From Anaerolineae bacterium (lineage in GTDB: Bacteria; Chloroflexota; Anaerolineae; 4572-78; J111), in contig JAFGNV010000017.1 of NCBI GenBank assembly GCA_016926805.1, forward strand, positions 55,025 through 119,024: a stretch of DNA of 64,000 nucleotides, written 5' to 3'. Shown here piece after piece: positions 32,965 through 43,770 of the stretch. A model generated the notes under the pieces. The model worked only from the letters and a program-made list of their open reading frames with translations. It was not told the origin of the DNA and ran no database searches. How positions within the stretch are numbered: position 1 is the first letter of the stretch; each line of letters starts with the position of its first letter. The translations under genes and the position numbers were made by a program.

Positions 32965-34140
32965 CTAAACTGCTTCGGATTGTAACTGAAGCCATTTGAC
33001 GATATCTCGCCGACGTAACAGGCCAGCCAGCCGGCCATTCTCCATAACTGGCAGTTGGCGAACATCACGTCGGGTCAATTTCATCAAGGTATCTGCCGCA
33101 TCTTCGTTGACTCCGACCACAGTTAGCTCGTCCATCGGCGTCATCACTTGGCCAACGGTGACTGTCTCCCACTCATCGCGGGAAACTTTGCGAACGTCCT
33201 CCAGGGTTATCATTCCTACTAATTGGTTATCTTGCATCACCGGAAAAGCGTGATCATCGGTGCGCATAATATGTGTGTTGACCAAATCACTAATGACGCA
33301 ATCGGGAGGCACAATCGGTGGTTTGGGCCGCATTAACTGCTTAACCGGCACCCCTTCCAAAATGTCATGCACCACAATCTGCCGGTAACTCTGCACCGAA
33401 GCGCTGTTGAGGAACCAGCCGATGAAAGCCAGCCATATTCCCCCCACCAGCCCCGTGCCAAAGAAAGGAACTTGGAAGCCAAAAATCATAGCAATACCCA
33501 TGGCAATAAAAATCCAGGCCACGGCCTGTCCAACCCACGAGGCCCAACGAGTGGCCCGCCGCAAGTCATCAATTATGGCCCACAAAATGGAACGAAGAAC
33601 CCGGCCTCCATCCAGGGGGAAACCCGGAATCATATTGAACAGAGCTAGCAAAATATTGATAGAACCAAGCCAGATTAATAGGGTGGACAACGGGGAAAGC
33701 TGGCCAAACATCTCGGTGGGGCTTCTGCCGGTCACTGCTGCGGCGCCAAAACCGGCCCCGGCCAGCAGGGTGAGAAGTAAACCCAGCACCAGGCTGGTGA
33801 CCGGCCCCACAATTGTAATCAAAAACTCGGCTTTGGGTGAGGGAGGGTGCCGCTGAATATTTGAGACTCCCCCAAATAGAAACAGCGTAATACTCCGCAC
33901 CTTGACTCCCTGGGCCTGCGCCATCAGCGAGTGAGCAAACTCATGGGCCAAGACAGAAGCAAAGAAAAGAATAGAAGCGATGAGGGCTGTACCCCAACGC
34001 AAACCGGGCCCCCACACCGGATGGAATTGGCCAAATAAAATTGCCAGATTCCAGGTAATCAGAATGAAAATGAGGAGCCAACTCCAGTCGATCTTGATTT
34101 GGATCCCAAAAAGTTTGCCAAGACGAAAACCACTATCCAT
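32965..34140 (-). CDS. Site-2 protease family (M50) metalloprotease with CBS pair
   Basis: This 391-residue intramembrane zinc protease belongs to the SpoIVFB-like group with a C-terminal CBS pair. The zinc ligands are HEFAH at 66-70 and Asp in LDGGRVLRS (about 175-183). About six hydrophobic segments cover 1-245. Two CBS motifs follow (about 265-325 and 330-388), which in relatives bind adenine nucleotides and tune activity. Family members cleave membrane-embedded anti-sigma or transcription factors; no such substrate is seen nearby. The leader is long (about 430 bp to the divergent gene). Confidence 0.92.
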   Translation of the reverse strand: MDSGFRLGKLFGIQIKIDWSWLLIFILITWNLAILFGQFHPVWGPGLRWGTALIASILFFASVLAHEFAHSLMAQAQGVKVRSITLFLFGGVSNIQRHPPSPKAEFLITIVGPVTSLVLGLLLTLLAGAGFGAAAVTGRSPTEMFGQLSPLSTLLIWLGSINILLALFNMIPGFPLDGGRVLRSILWAIIDDLRRATRWASWVGQAVAWIFIAMGIAMIFGFQVPFFGTGLVGGIWLAFIGWFLNSASVQSYRQIVVHDILEGVPVKQLMRPKPPIVPPDCVISDLVNTHIMRTDDHAFPVMQDNQLVGMITLEDVRKVSRDEWETVTVGQVMTPMDELTVVGVNEDAADTLMKLTRRDVRQLPVMENGRLAGLLRRRDIVKWLQLQSEAV

Positions 34141-34331
34141 ACATACCTCCTAATTCTAGATGTTCTTCTATTTCAGGTGTCCGGGTGCTAGTTCGTTGGT
34201 TTGCTATCGACCTGGACATTCAAACGGGTAACAGCCAAAACCCATTTGCGTCTTTTACACCTTTACTTCACCCTATTATTATATCTTTTCTGATCCTTTT
34301 CTGCCCATACTAACCTGGGTGGTTTTAGTCA

Positions 34332-34359
34332 TAAAAAAAGGGCTATTTTTCAATAGCCC
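34332..34359 (-). terminator. Intrinsic-terminator-like hairpin on the - strand
   Basis: On the - strand GGGCTATT pairs with AATAGCCC (34340-34347 with 34352-34359), a 4-nt loop, and is followed by seven T (complement of the A-run at 34333-34339). This is a textbook Rho-independent terminator. No - strand gene lies directly upstream, so it may stop antisense transcription entering the M50 gene. Confidence 0.65.
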
Positions 34360-34393
34360 GATTGAGACAAACAATAGGCTGGTATCACCCAAT

Positions 34394-34415
34394 AGAGCTA
34401 AGCAAAAATAGCTCT
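34394..34415. other. Hairpin in the leader of the baeRF-like gene
   Basis: AGAGCTA (34394-34400) is the exact inverted complement of TAGCTCT (34409-34415), with an 8-nt A-rich loop. With the terminator-like hairpin 35 nt to its left it makes the 428-nt gap at 34141-34568 structured. No known riboswitch class was recognised there and no gene is supported in the gap. Confidence 0.35.
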
Positions 34416-34568
34416 TGCCTTCTGACTGAAACTGCCTACTTGAGTGTGGCGGGAGCGAGTACTTCCATAGTACACTAAATAAAGCCCCACCTACGAACTC
34501 ATATTCGTTCAGACAGGCCAACCAAGATGCAAATGGCCTCGACATTGCCAGGAAAGGAGTAATAATAG

Positions 34569-35735
34569 ATGAGTTTGCTGACAAAAGAAGATCTGAAAAC
34601 TTTAAGCCAACAACAAAATGGACAGTTTGTTTCAATCTATATGCCTACCCGGCCCGCCGGCCCGGAAACTCGAGAAAATCCCATCAGGTTAAAGAATTTG
34701 GTCACAACCGCCGAAATAAATCTGATTAAAAATGGAATGCGCCCGCCTGAAGCCAAAACCATATTGGAAATAGCCCAGAATTTGGTTGATGATTATGATT
34801 TCTGGCAGCATCAAAACACCGGCCTGGCTCTATTCGTCTCCTCAGACCTCTTTCGCACCTATCGACTTCCGCTTGACTTTGAGGAGCTGGTGGTGGTTGG
34901 CAATCGTTTTCATCTCAAGCCCTTAGTGTCACTACTCAGCGGTGACGGGCGCTTCTATCTGCTGGCGCTGAGCCAAAACGAGGTCAGATTGTTCCAGGGA
35001 ACCCGCCACACTTTTGACGAAGTTATGCTCACGGAGAATGTGCCCCGCAGTCTGGCTGAAGCACTCTGGTACGAAGACCCGGAAAGACAGCAGCAGTTCC
35101 ATACAGCCACAGCCACGCCTGGTCAACCGGCTGGCGGACGCCCGGCAATGTTTCACGGTCACGGTGTCGGAATCGATGACAACACAGCGATGATCCGCCA
35201 ATATTTCCAAAAGCTTGATCAGGGTCTGGCCGAACTACTTCGAGATGAAACGGTTCCTTTGATTCTGGCGGGGGTCGATTATCTGTTTCCCATTTATCAG
35301 AAGGCTAATAGCTATCCGCACCTTGTCAACCAAGGTGTTGGCGGGAATCCGGAAAATATGAACCGCGAGGAACTTCACCGACAGGCGTGGCAGATCATCC
35401 GACCTCATTTTGAACAGGCCCAAAAAGATGCCTTCTCTCGATACCGTCAGCTTGTCAAGACCAACCACACCTCGCAAGATGTCAGAAAGATTGTACCGGC
35501 CGCCCATTATGCTCAGGTAGATACCTTATTTGTGGTTAGCGGACAACAGCGTTGGGGTAGTTTCGATCCAGAGGAGAATCGCATTGTGCTGAATAACGAA
35601 CCAGAGCCACAGGACGAAGATCTACTGGATTTGGCGGTGGTGCAGACCTTGTTGCATGGAGGCACAGTTTATGCGTTGGAGCCGGAACAGATGCCAGATA
35701 GTTCACTACTGGCAGCTATCTTTCGTTTTGAATAA
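34569..35735 (+). CDS. baeRF-like protein (bacterial archaeo-eukaryotic release factor family)
   Basis: This 388-residue soluble protein resembles the uncharacterised bacterial relatives of archaeal/eukaryotic release factor 1. The visible signs are the N-terminal FVSIYMPTRP segment, the central FYLLALSQNEVRLFQG strand set, the VPLILAGVDYL element and a C-terminal RNase-HI/L7Ae-like part (VDTLFVV, then LLDLAVVQTLLHGGTVYAL). A region rich in Gly, His and Gln (about 178-205) separates the domains. AAAGGAG precedes the ATG. Members are thought to act on ribosomes, but function is not established. It stands alone on the + strand between - strand genes. Confidence 0.75.
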   Translation: MSLLTKEDLKTLSQQQNGQFVSIYMPTRPAGPETRENPIRLKNLVTTAEINLIKNGMRPPEAKTILEIAQNLVDDYDFWQHQNTGLALFVSSDLFRTYRLPLDFEELVVVGNRFHLKPLVSLLSGDGRFYLLALSQNEVRLFQGTRHTFDEVMLTENVPRSLAEALWYEDPERQQQFHTATATPGQPAGGRPAMFHGHGVGIDDNTAMIRQYFQKLDQGLAELLRDETVPLILAGVDYLFPIYQKANSYPHLVNQGVGGNPENMNREELHRQAWQIIRPHFEQAQKDAFSRYRQLVKTNHTSQDVRKIVPAAHYAQVDTLFVVSGQQRWGSFDPEENRIVLNNEPEPQDEDLLDLAVVQTLLHGGTVYALEPEQMPDSSLLAAIFRFE

Positions 35736-35753
35736 AACCGGCGCCCCACACCC

Positions 35754-35791
35754 AGCTTATCCTTTATCCATAAGAGGGGTAAGGATAAGCT
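35754..35791. terminator. Hairpin between convergent genes
   Basis: AGCTTATCCTT (35754-35764) and AAGGATAAGCT (35781-35791) form a perfect 11-bp stem with a 16-nt loop. It sits between convergent stop codons and is not followed by a T-run. It is likely a transcript-end structure serving either direction. Confidence 0.5.
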
Positions 35792-35877
35792 TCAGCCAAT
35801 AGAGACTGTGGGAGATTCTTCACCCCGCTTTTCTACGTTCAGAATGATATGTTGAATTACCACATCATCACACGTCA

Positions 35878-37341
35878 TTAAATCAGGTAGATTAGTGTGA
35901 TGACAATAAAAACGGGTATCAAGATGGGTAAGGAATATTTCAGAATATAGGTAAAGAAATCGGGCATTTTATAGCCCCACTCGTCGGCGATGGCTTTAAC
36001 CATAAAATTTGGCCCGTTGCCGATATAAGTATTTGCCCCCATAAAAACTGCCCCCAGTGAGATTGCCGCCAGAAACTCTGCCGACATGCCCAGATGGGCC
36101 AGATCAGGTGGGGCAGGGTAAGCGGCCGGGTTAGTGGCTACTAAACCCTGGGCCAGGGACAAAAAGGTGAGATAGGTCGGCGCGTTATCCAGTACCGAGG
36201 ACAGGCTGCCGGTGGCCCAGAAAAATTGCCACGGCTCGGTAATACCAAATTCAGCGCCCTTTGCTTTGAGAATTTCCAGGGCAGGGACCATAGCCACAAA
36301 GATGCCAATAAACAGGTAAGCCACTTCCAGGATAGGCGCGAAGGTAAAATTATTCTTTTGCCGGGTTTCAGCTGAAAGGGGCGATGTTAAAAACAACGAA
36401 GCCGCCGCCATACCTAGCATAATGTACTCGCGCAAAAACTTCAACGGTCCACTGTCGAGCCCCCAGACCGCCAAGTTGTTCGGGGTGATAAAGATAACTG
36501 CCAGCAACACGCCAATGAGCCAGAGAAAATTTAAGCCACCTTTCAACTTGAGCGGTTGATAAAGCATCTGATCCAGCTTTAAGGCATAATCTGTTTCTGC
36601 TTTGTAACGCCAGGTATCCCACGCCCAAAATATGACCAACATCAGTACAATTGCAGTGAACCACTCGACCACCAGATTGAGCGTCCAGAAAAAAGGCACC
36701 CCCTTCAAATAGCCCAAAAATAGAGGGGGATCACCAATGGGCAACAGGCAGCCGCCAATGTTACTGACGGTGAAAATAAAGAAAACCGGAATGTGGGTGG
36801 TATGTCGCCGTTCAGAATTCGTTTTGAGCAAAGGTCTAATAAGCAGCATGCTTGCGCCGGTTGTGCCGATCAGATTGGCCAAAACGGAGCCAATCGCCAA
36901 AAAGCCAACATTGACCCAGGGCGTTGCCTTTAAGTCCCCTTCCAGGTAAATACCTCCCGAAATCACAAAGAGGGCAAAGAGCAAGGTAATAAAGGAAAAG
37001 TAATCCTCCAGGCTGTGTCTTAGCGGCGTCCATTCGCCCAGGGTGGATAGGAGAATAATGACGGGTATGCTCCACAGAATGGCAATGATGAACTTATTGC
37101 GGTTATTTTCCCACAGATGAGCCAGGTGGCTATGGGAATAATTTGCGGCTATAAATGACATCACGCCGATGGTTAACAGCAAGCCTACAAAAGGAATAAT
37201 TGACCAAATGGGTAATTCTAAAGCTGCATGCGAATTGCCTTGCTCATTAGCGGCCTGGGCAACAGGAGTGAGTAGAAAAGCCATTATTGTGACAATACCT
37301 ATGATTATAATAGTTGAGTAAAAGAATTTTTTGCCTGCCAT
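35878..37341 (-). CDS. NhaD/ArsB-superfamily sodium:proton antiporter
   Basis: This 487-residue protein with about twelve to thirteen membrane segments belongs to the ion transporter superfamily that includes NhaD and citrate carriers. An N-terminal segment (about 8-30, ending AQAA) looks like a cleavable signal or a first helix. Typical motifs are SNIGGCLLPIGDPPLFLGYL, GTTGASMLLIRP and the second-half counterparts GSLSSVLDNAPTYL and GANTYIGNGPNFM. The probable role is Na+ export driven by protons, at the inner membrane. AAGGAA precedes the ATG. It has no same-strand neighbour within 500 nt and is followed by a palindrome facing the baeRF gene. Confidence 0.85.
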   Translation of the reverse strand: MAGKKFFYSTIIIIGIVTIMAFLLTPVAQAANEQGNSHAALELPIWSIIPFVGLLLTIGVMSFIAANYSHSHLAHLWENNRNKFIIAILWSIPVIILLSTLGEWTPLRHSLEDYFSFITLLFALFVISGGIYLEGDLKATPWVNVGFLAIGSVLANLIGTTGASMLLIRPLLKTNSERRHTTHIPVFFIFTVSNIGGCLLPIGDPPLFLGYLKGVPFFWTLNLVVEWFTAIVLMLVIFWAWDTWRYKAETDYALKLDQMLYQPLKLKGGLNFLWLIGVLLAVIFITPNNLAVWGLDSGPLKFLREYIMLGMAAASLFLTSPLSAETRQKNNFTFAPILEVAYLFIGIFVAMVPALEILKAKGAEFGITEPWQFFWATGSLSSVLDNAPTYLTFLSLAQGLVATNPAAYPAPPDLAHLGMSAEFLAAISLGAVFMGANTYIGNGPNFMVKAIADEWGYKMPDFFTYILKYSLPILIPVFIVITLIYLI

Positions 37342-37431
37342 AAGTTTTCCTTGGGAAGATAGATAATTGATAACAGGCTCTATTATAATAACTTAAGGCT
37401 GACGAAGCTAATTTCAGGCACACATTATGTG

Positions 37432-37582
37432 CAGGACTTACGCATGTCATTCTGAACGAAGCTTGGAAGCGCAGCGGCTGAAGCGGAGTGAAGAATCCCC
37501 AAAAATTCTATTGGCAAGTCCACGTTTTAGGGATTTTTCGCTCTCTCTGGTCGCTCAAAATGACATGTTTGCGTAAGTCCTG
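37432..37582. mobile_element. MITE-like element, 151 bp, with 5-bp target duplication
   Basis: The ends are exact 13-bp inverted repeats, CAGGACTTACGCA (37432-37444) and TGCGTAAGTCCTG (37570-37582). They are directly flanked by ATGTG on both sides (37427-37431 and 37583-37587), a likely target-site duplication. Further inside, ATGTCATTCTGA and the inverted TCAAAATGACAT continue the symmetry, so the whole element folds on itself. No open frame with transposase features is present; it would need a transposase supplied in trans. It sits upstream of the antiporter gene, next to its likely promoter. Confidence 0.85.
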
Positions 37583-38312
37583 ATGTGTCTAAACAACGAT
37601 TCTTCCTGTAAATAAACGTGTGATAAAGAAAAACCTTGAGACGATAAACGGATGATGTAAAATAGAGATTTTGGCATAAATAGATCAACAAGTTCAAGGA
37701 AAAAACAGATGGCAAGCATAGAACCCTGGTTTGGCCATTATCGCCAACCTTTTCTTCTGCCCCATTGGGCAGCGCCCCCCAATTCGTGACATTTGTCCTT
37801 GTTGCCGATGACAAATGTCACTTACCTCATGTGACCAATCGTTTTACAATAATCGATGGCTGTGGACAGAAAATAGCACTAATTGACAAATCAAGGGTTG
37901 TACACTATTATTCCGCATTGGCTGTAGCGGGTGTAAAATCCCCCAACTACCTTCAGTTTGACTAATTAACTACAAAAAGTAAATCCTGTCTAGGTCTCAG
38001 CCCGCCAACGTAGCTGGGGAAAACACCTGCCTGAGGCTTTTCCAAGAAATCAATCTGTCGCTTAAGATGTGCTGGCTGGCACTGTTAAGATTTAGCCATA
38101 ACCAAATATCTGGAAAAGCTAAAGCAACTCCGCAAACTTGGCCCACCTGCCAATTCATCGCCGTTGCGAGGAATTTGCCCGTGACCAATTTACGTTTGTA
38201 CATGGAGTTGTCTTGATGGAATCCAAAAATAAAGCTAATAATTCTATCGGTTCTAAACTGGTAGAGGTTGAATAAATAAAACAGTATCCATCTAACAAAG
38301 AAAGGTGTATCA
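37583..38312. other. Intergenic region of 730 bp without a supported gene
   Basis: No convincing coding frame was found. Small open frames here lack ribosome sites and family features. The region holds the palindrome at 37787-37820 and, at its right end, the leader of acetyl-CoA synthetase with AAAGAAAGG ahead of the ATG. Its AT content is higher than that of the flanking genes, suiting a promoter region. Confidence 0.6.
37787..37820. promoter_or_regulatory. Perfect 11-bp inverted repeat, possible operator
   Basis: TGACATTTGTC (37787-37797) and GACAAATGTCA (37810-37820) are exact inverted complements 12 nt apart. Each arm is itself nearly palindromic (TGACAnnTGTC), which is the look of a site for a dimeric or tetrameric regulator. 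It is about 490 nt before acetyl-CoA synthetase. The binding protein is unknown. Confidence 0.45.
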
Positions 38313-40349
38313 ATGAGCAACAACGAAACGACTGGCGAAGTCACCGAAGCACAGATTGCCGTCCACTGGCAAGAAGAGGAGTATTTTTACCCCTCCACCG
38401 AATTCATTGCCCAGGCCAACATGACCGATAAAGGCATTTTTGACCGCTTCAGCCTGGACAACATCCCCGAATGTTACAAGGAATATGCCGACCTGCTGAC
38501 CTGGGATAAATATTGGGAAAAAACTCTCGATACCAGCGACGCCCCCTGCTGGAAATGGTTTGTCGGCGGCAAAATCAACGTTTCTTACAACTGCATTGAC
38601 CGGCACCTGGCCCAATACAAAAACAAGGCCGCCTTTATCTACGTGCCGGAACCGGAACAAGAACCCCATCAGCCCATCACCTATCAAGAACTGTACGTGC
38701 GGGTCAACGAAATGGCCGCCCTGCTGCGCGATTTTGCCGGGGTTAAAACCGGCGACCGGGTGACCATCCACATGCCCATGGTGCCCGAATTGCCCATCAC
38801 CATGCTGGCCTGCGCCCGCCTGGGGGCTATTCACTCCGTGGTTTTTGGCGGCTTCAGCGGCCGGGCCTGCGGCGAGCGCATTGGCGACTCCGGCAGCAAA
38901 ATCCTGGTAACTATGGACGCCTATTATCGCAGCGGCAAACTGTTGGAACACAAAGACAAGGCCGATGAGGCGGTAAAAGTGGCCGACGAAGAAGGTGTCA
39001 CCGTAGAAAAAGTGCTAGTCTGGCAACGCTATCCCGGCAAATCGTCTAGCAAAACGCCTATGCAAGAAGGACGCGATTTTTTTGTCAACGATGTGCTCAA
39101 ACAGTACTGGGGCCAGCGCGTCGAGCCGGTGCAAATGCCCGCCGAAGCCCCCCTCTTTTTGATGTATACCAGCGGCACCACCGGCCGGCCCAAAGGCTGC
39201 CAGCACAGCACCGGCGGTTACCTGGCCTACGTGGCTGGCACCTCAAAATATGTTCAAGATATTCACCCCGAAGACGTATACTGGTGCATGGCCGACATCG
39301 GCTGGATTACGGGCCACTCCTACATTGTTTACGGCCCCCTGGCCCTGGCTGCCACCAGCATTATATTTGAAGGTGTGCCCACCTACCCCGACGCCGGCCG
39401 GGCCTGGCGCATTGCCCAGCAGTTGGATGTCAACATCTTCCACACCGCACCCACCACCGTGCGTATGCTGCGCAAGGCCGGCCCCGACGAGCCGCCAAAG
39501 TATGATTACCACTTTAAGCACATGACCACCGTTGGCGAGCCGATTGAGCCGGCCGTGTGGCGCTGGTATTACGAAGTTGTGGGCAAAGGCGAGGCCGCCA
39601 TTGTTGATACCTGGTGGCAAACCGAAAACGGCGGCTTCTTGTGCAGCACCATCCCGGCCCTGCATGGCATGAAACCCGGCAGCGCCGGACCGGCGGTGCC
39701 GGGCATCCATCCCATTATTTACGATGAAGATGGCAACGAGGTACCCGCCGGTTCCAACAAGGCTGGCAATATCTGCATCCAGAATCCCTGGCCCGGCGCC
39801 TTCCAAACCATCTGGGGCGACCGCGACCGCTATGTTCGCCAGTATTACGAGCGCTACTGCAAGGACCCCAACAGCAAAGATTGGCGAGCCTGGCCCTACC
39901 TCACCGGCGACGCCGCCATGCAAGCCCCCGACGGTTACTACCGTATCCTGGGCCGCATTGACGACGTGATCAACGTGGCCGGGCACCGCCTGGGCACCAA
40001 AGAGATCGAATCGGCCTGCCTGCTGGTGCAAGAAGTGGCCGAGGCCTCGGTGGTGCCCATGGCCGACGAAATCCGGGGCCGGGTGCCGGTGATTTTTGTG
40101 TCGCTCAAGCCCGGTTTTTCGCCTAGCGAGGAGATCCAGAAAAAGGTGGTGCTATCGGTAGAAGACACCATCGGCAAAATTGCTCGACCGGCGGCAGTAT
40201 ACATTGTGCACGATATGCCCAAAACCCGTTCCGGTAAAATCATGCGCCGCGTGCTGGCCGCCATCACCAACAGGGTCGACGTGGGCGACATTACCACTCT
40301 GGCCAATCCCGAGGTAGTTGAAGAAGTTAAAAAGATGGTTCAGTCATAG
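38313..40349 (+). CDS. acs: Acetyl-CoA synthetase (AMP-forming)
   Basis: This cytoplasmic enzyme activates acetate to acetyl-AMP and then acetyl-CoA. The 678-residue length fits the family. The P-loop motif is MYTSGTTGRPKG, followed by DIGWITGHSYIVYGPL, the acetate-pocket motif WWQTENGG, YLTGD, and the hinge RILGRIDDVINVAGHRLGT. The C-terminal Lys in TRSGKIMRR is the residue acetylated in homologues to switch the enzyme off. A good ribosome site lies before the ATG. It is a single-gene transcript: a long upstream gap and a strong terminator bracket it. Confidence 0.96.
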   Translation: MSNNETTGEVTEAQIAVHWQEEEYFYPSTEFIAQANMTDKGIFDRFSLDNIPECYKEYADLLTWDKYWEKTLDTSDAPCWKWFVGGKINVSYNCIDRHLAQYKNKAAFIYVPEPEQEPHQPITYQELYVRVNEMAALLRDFAGVKTGDRVTIHMPMVPELPITMLACARLGAIHSVVFGGFSGRACGERIGDSGSKILVTMDAYYRSGKLLEHKDKADEAVKVADEEGVTVEKVLVWQRYPGKSSSKTPMQEGRDFFVNDVLKQYWGQRVEPVQMPAEAPLFLMYTSGTTGRPKGCQHSTGGYLAYVAGTSKYVQDIHPEDVYWCMADIGWITGHSYIVYGPLALAATSIIFEGVPTYPDAGRAWRIAQQLDVNIFHTAPTTVRMLRKAGPDEPPKYDYHFKHMTTVGEPIEPAVWRWYYEVVGKGEAAIVDTWWQTENGGFLCSTIPALHGMKPGSAGPAVPGIHPIIYDEDGNEVPAGSNKAGNICIQNPWPGAFQTIWGDRDRYVRQYYERYCKDPNSKDWRAWPYLTGDAAMQAPDGYYRILGRIDDVINVAGHRLGTKEIESACLLVQEVAEASVVPMADEIRGRVPVIFVSLKPGFSPSEEIQKKVVLSVEDTIGKIARPAAVYIVHDMPKTRSGKIMRRVLAAITNRVDVGDITTLANPEVVEEVKKMVQS

Positions 40350-40381
40350 TCAGCTTAACGCACGCTGGCTTCACCCCCAAA

Positions 40382-40416
40382 AACCCACCGGCGTCAATAT
40401 CCCGGTGGGTTTTTTA
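40382..40416 (+). terminator. Rho-independent terminator of acs
   Basis: AACCCACCGG (40382-40391) pairs with CCGGTGGGTT (40402-40411) around a 10-nt loop, and T residues follow. It lies 32 nt after the acs stop codon. Confidence 0.9.
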
Positions 40417-40534
40417 TTACCTCACCTTACGCAATGGGTGCGTTCAGATTGAGCCTACTTATTATTGATGGTAGTTAATAAATTTGCTTACCGGTAACAC
40501 CATATCGGGAGAGGATTAGTTCCCTAAAAGGCGA

Positions 40535-40570
40535 GTAAAAACAAAAAAGACGCCAGCTAACTGGCGTCTT
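40535..40570 (-). terminator. Rho-independent terminator of the tRNA-Leu gene
   Basis: AAGACGCCAG and CTGGCGTCTT form a perfect 10-bp stem with a 4-nt loop (40547-40570). On the - strand the stem is followed by TTTTTTGTTTTT. It starts 19 nt past the 3' end of the tRNA, so it should end that transcript. Confidence 0.9.
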
Positions 40571-40589
40571 CAGATGTATTGTGACACGA

Positions 40590-40672
40590 TGCCTCGGGAG
40601 AGACTCGAACTCTCACGCCCTAATGGGCACAGGCCCTCAACCTGCTGTGTATGCCAATTCCACCACCGAGGC
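40590..40672 (-). tRNA. tRNA-Leu (anticodon GAG)
   Basis: The - strand folds as a class II tRNA of 83 nt. The acceptor stem is GCCTCGG with CCGAGGC and discriminator A. The D arm contains GGAATTGG. The anticodon arm is GCAGG-TTGAGGG-CCTGT, giving GAG (reads CUC and CUU). The long variable arm is GCCC-ATTA-GGGC, and the T arm GAGAG-TTCGAGT-CTCTC. CCA is not encoded and must be added by the CCA enzyme. Confidence 0.97.
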
Positions 40673-40789
40673 AGATTAACGAGTAAGCCAAAAACGTGGT
40701 CAATAAACCCAATGTTAAAAAATTAATGATTCACAACTGGCAGTTGAATTATACTTTCTCCGCCTGTTTTGTCAAAAGATGAAACAAAA

Positions 40790-43678
<2,889 letters not shown>

Positions 43679-43770
43679 ATTTCACCTTAAGAGCCAATTT
43701 TTATAACAAGCACTTTATTTATTATAACACAATTGGCGGTCAATTTCCCAATTCTTGCTCTCGTGGTATT

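Noticed and set aside
34279..34635. - strand frame (118 aa) upstream of the baeRF gene
   Set aside because: It runs through the terminator hairpin at 34332-34359 and starts inside the baeRF gene.
37527..37814. - strand frame overlapping the MITE
   Set aside because: It crosses the element's terminal repeat and target duplication and has no protein features.
37765..37965. + strand frame of 66 codons before acs
   Set aside because: It spans the operator-like palindrome, lacks a ribosome site and shows no family pattern.
37966..38312. Possible riboswitch in the acs leader
   Set aside because: A few short complementary stretches are present, but no known class could be matched by eye.
39243..40031. 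- strand frame (262 aa) inside acs
   Set aside because: It overlaps a complete acetyl-CoA synthetase and its composition is that of antisense DNA.
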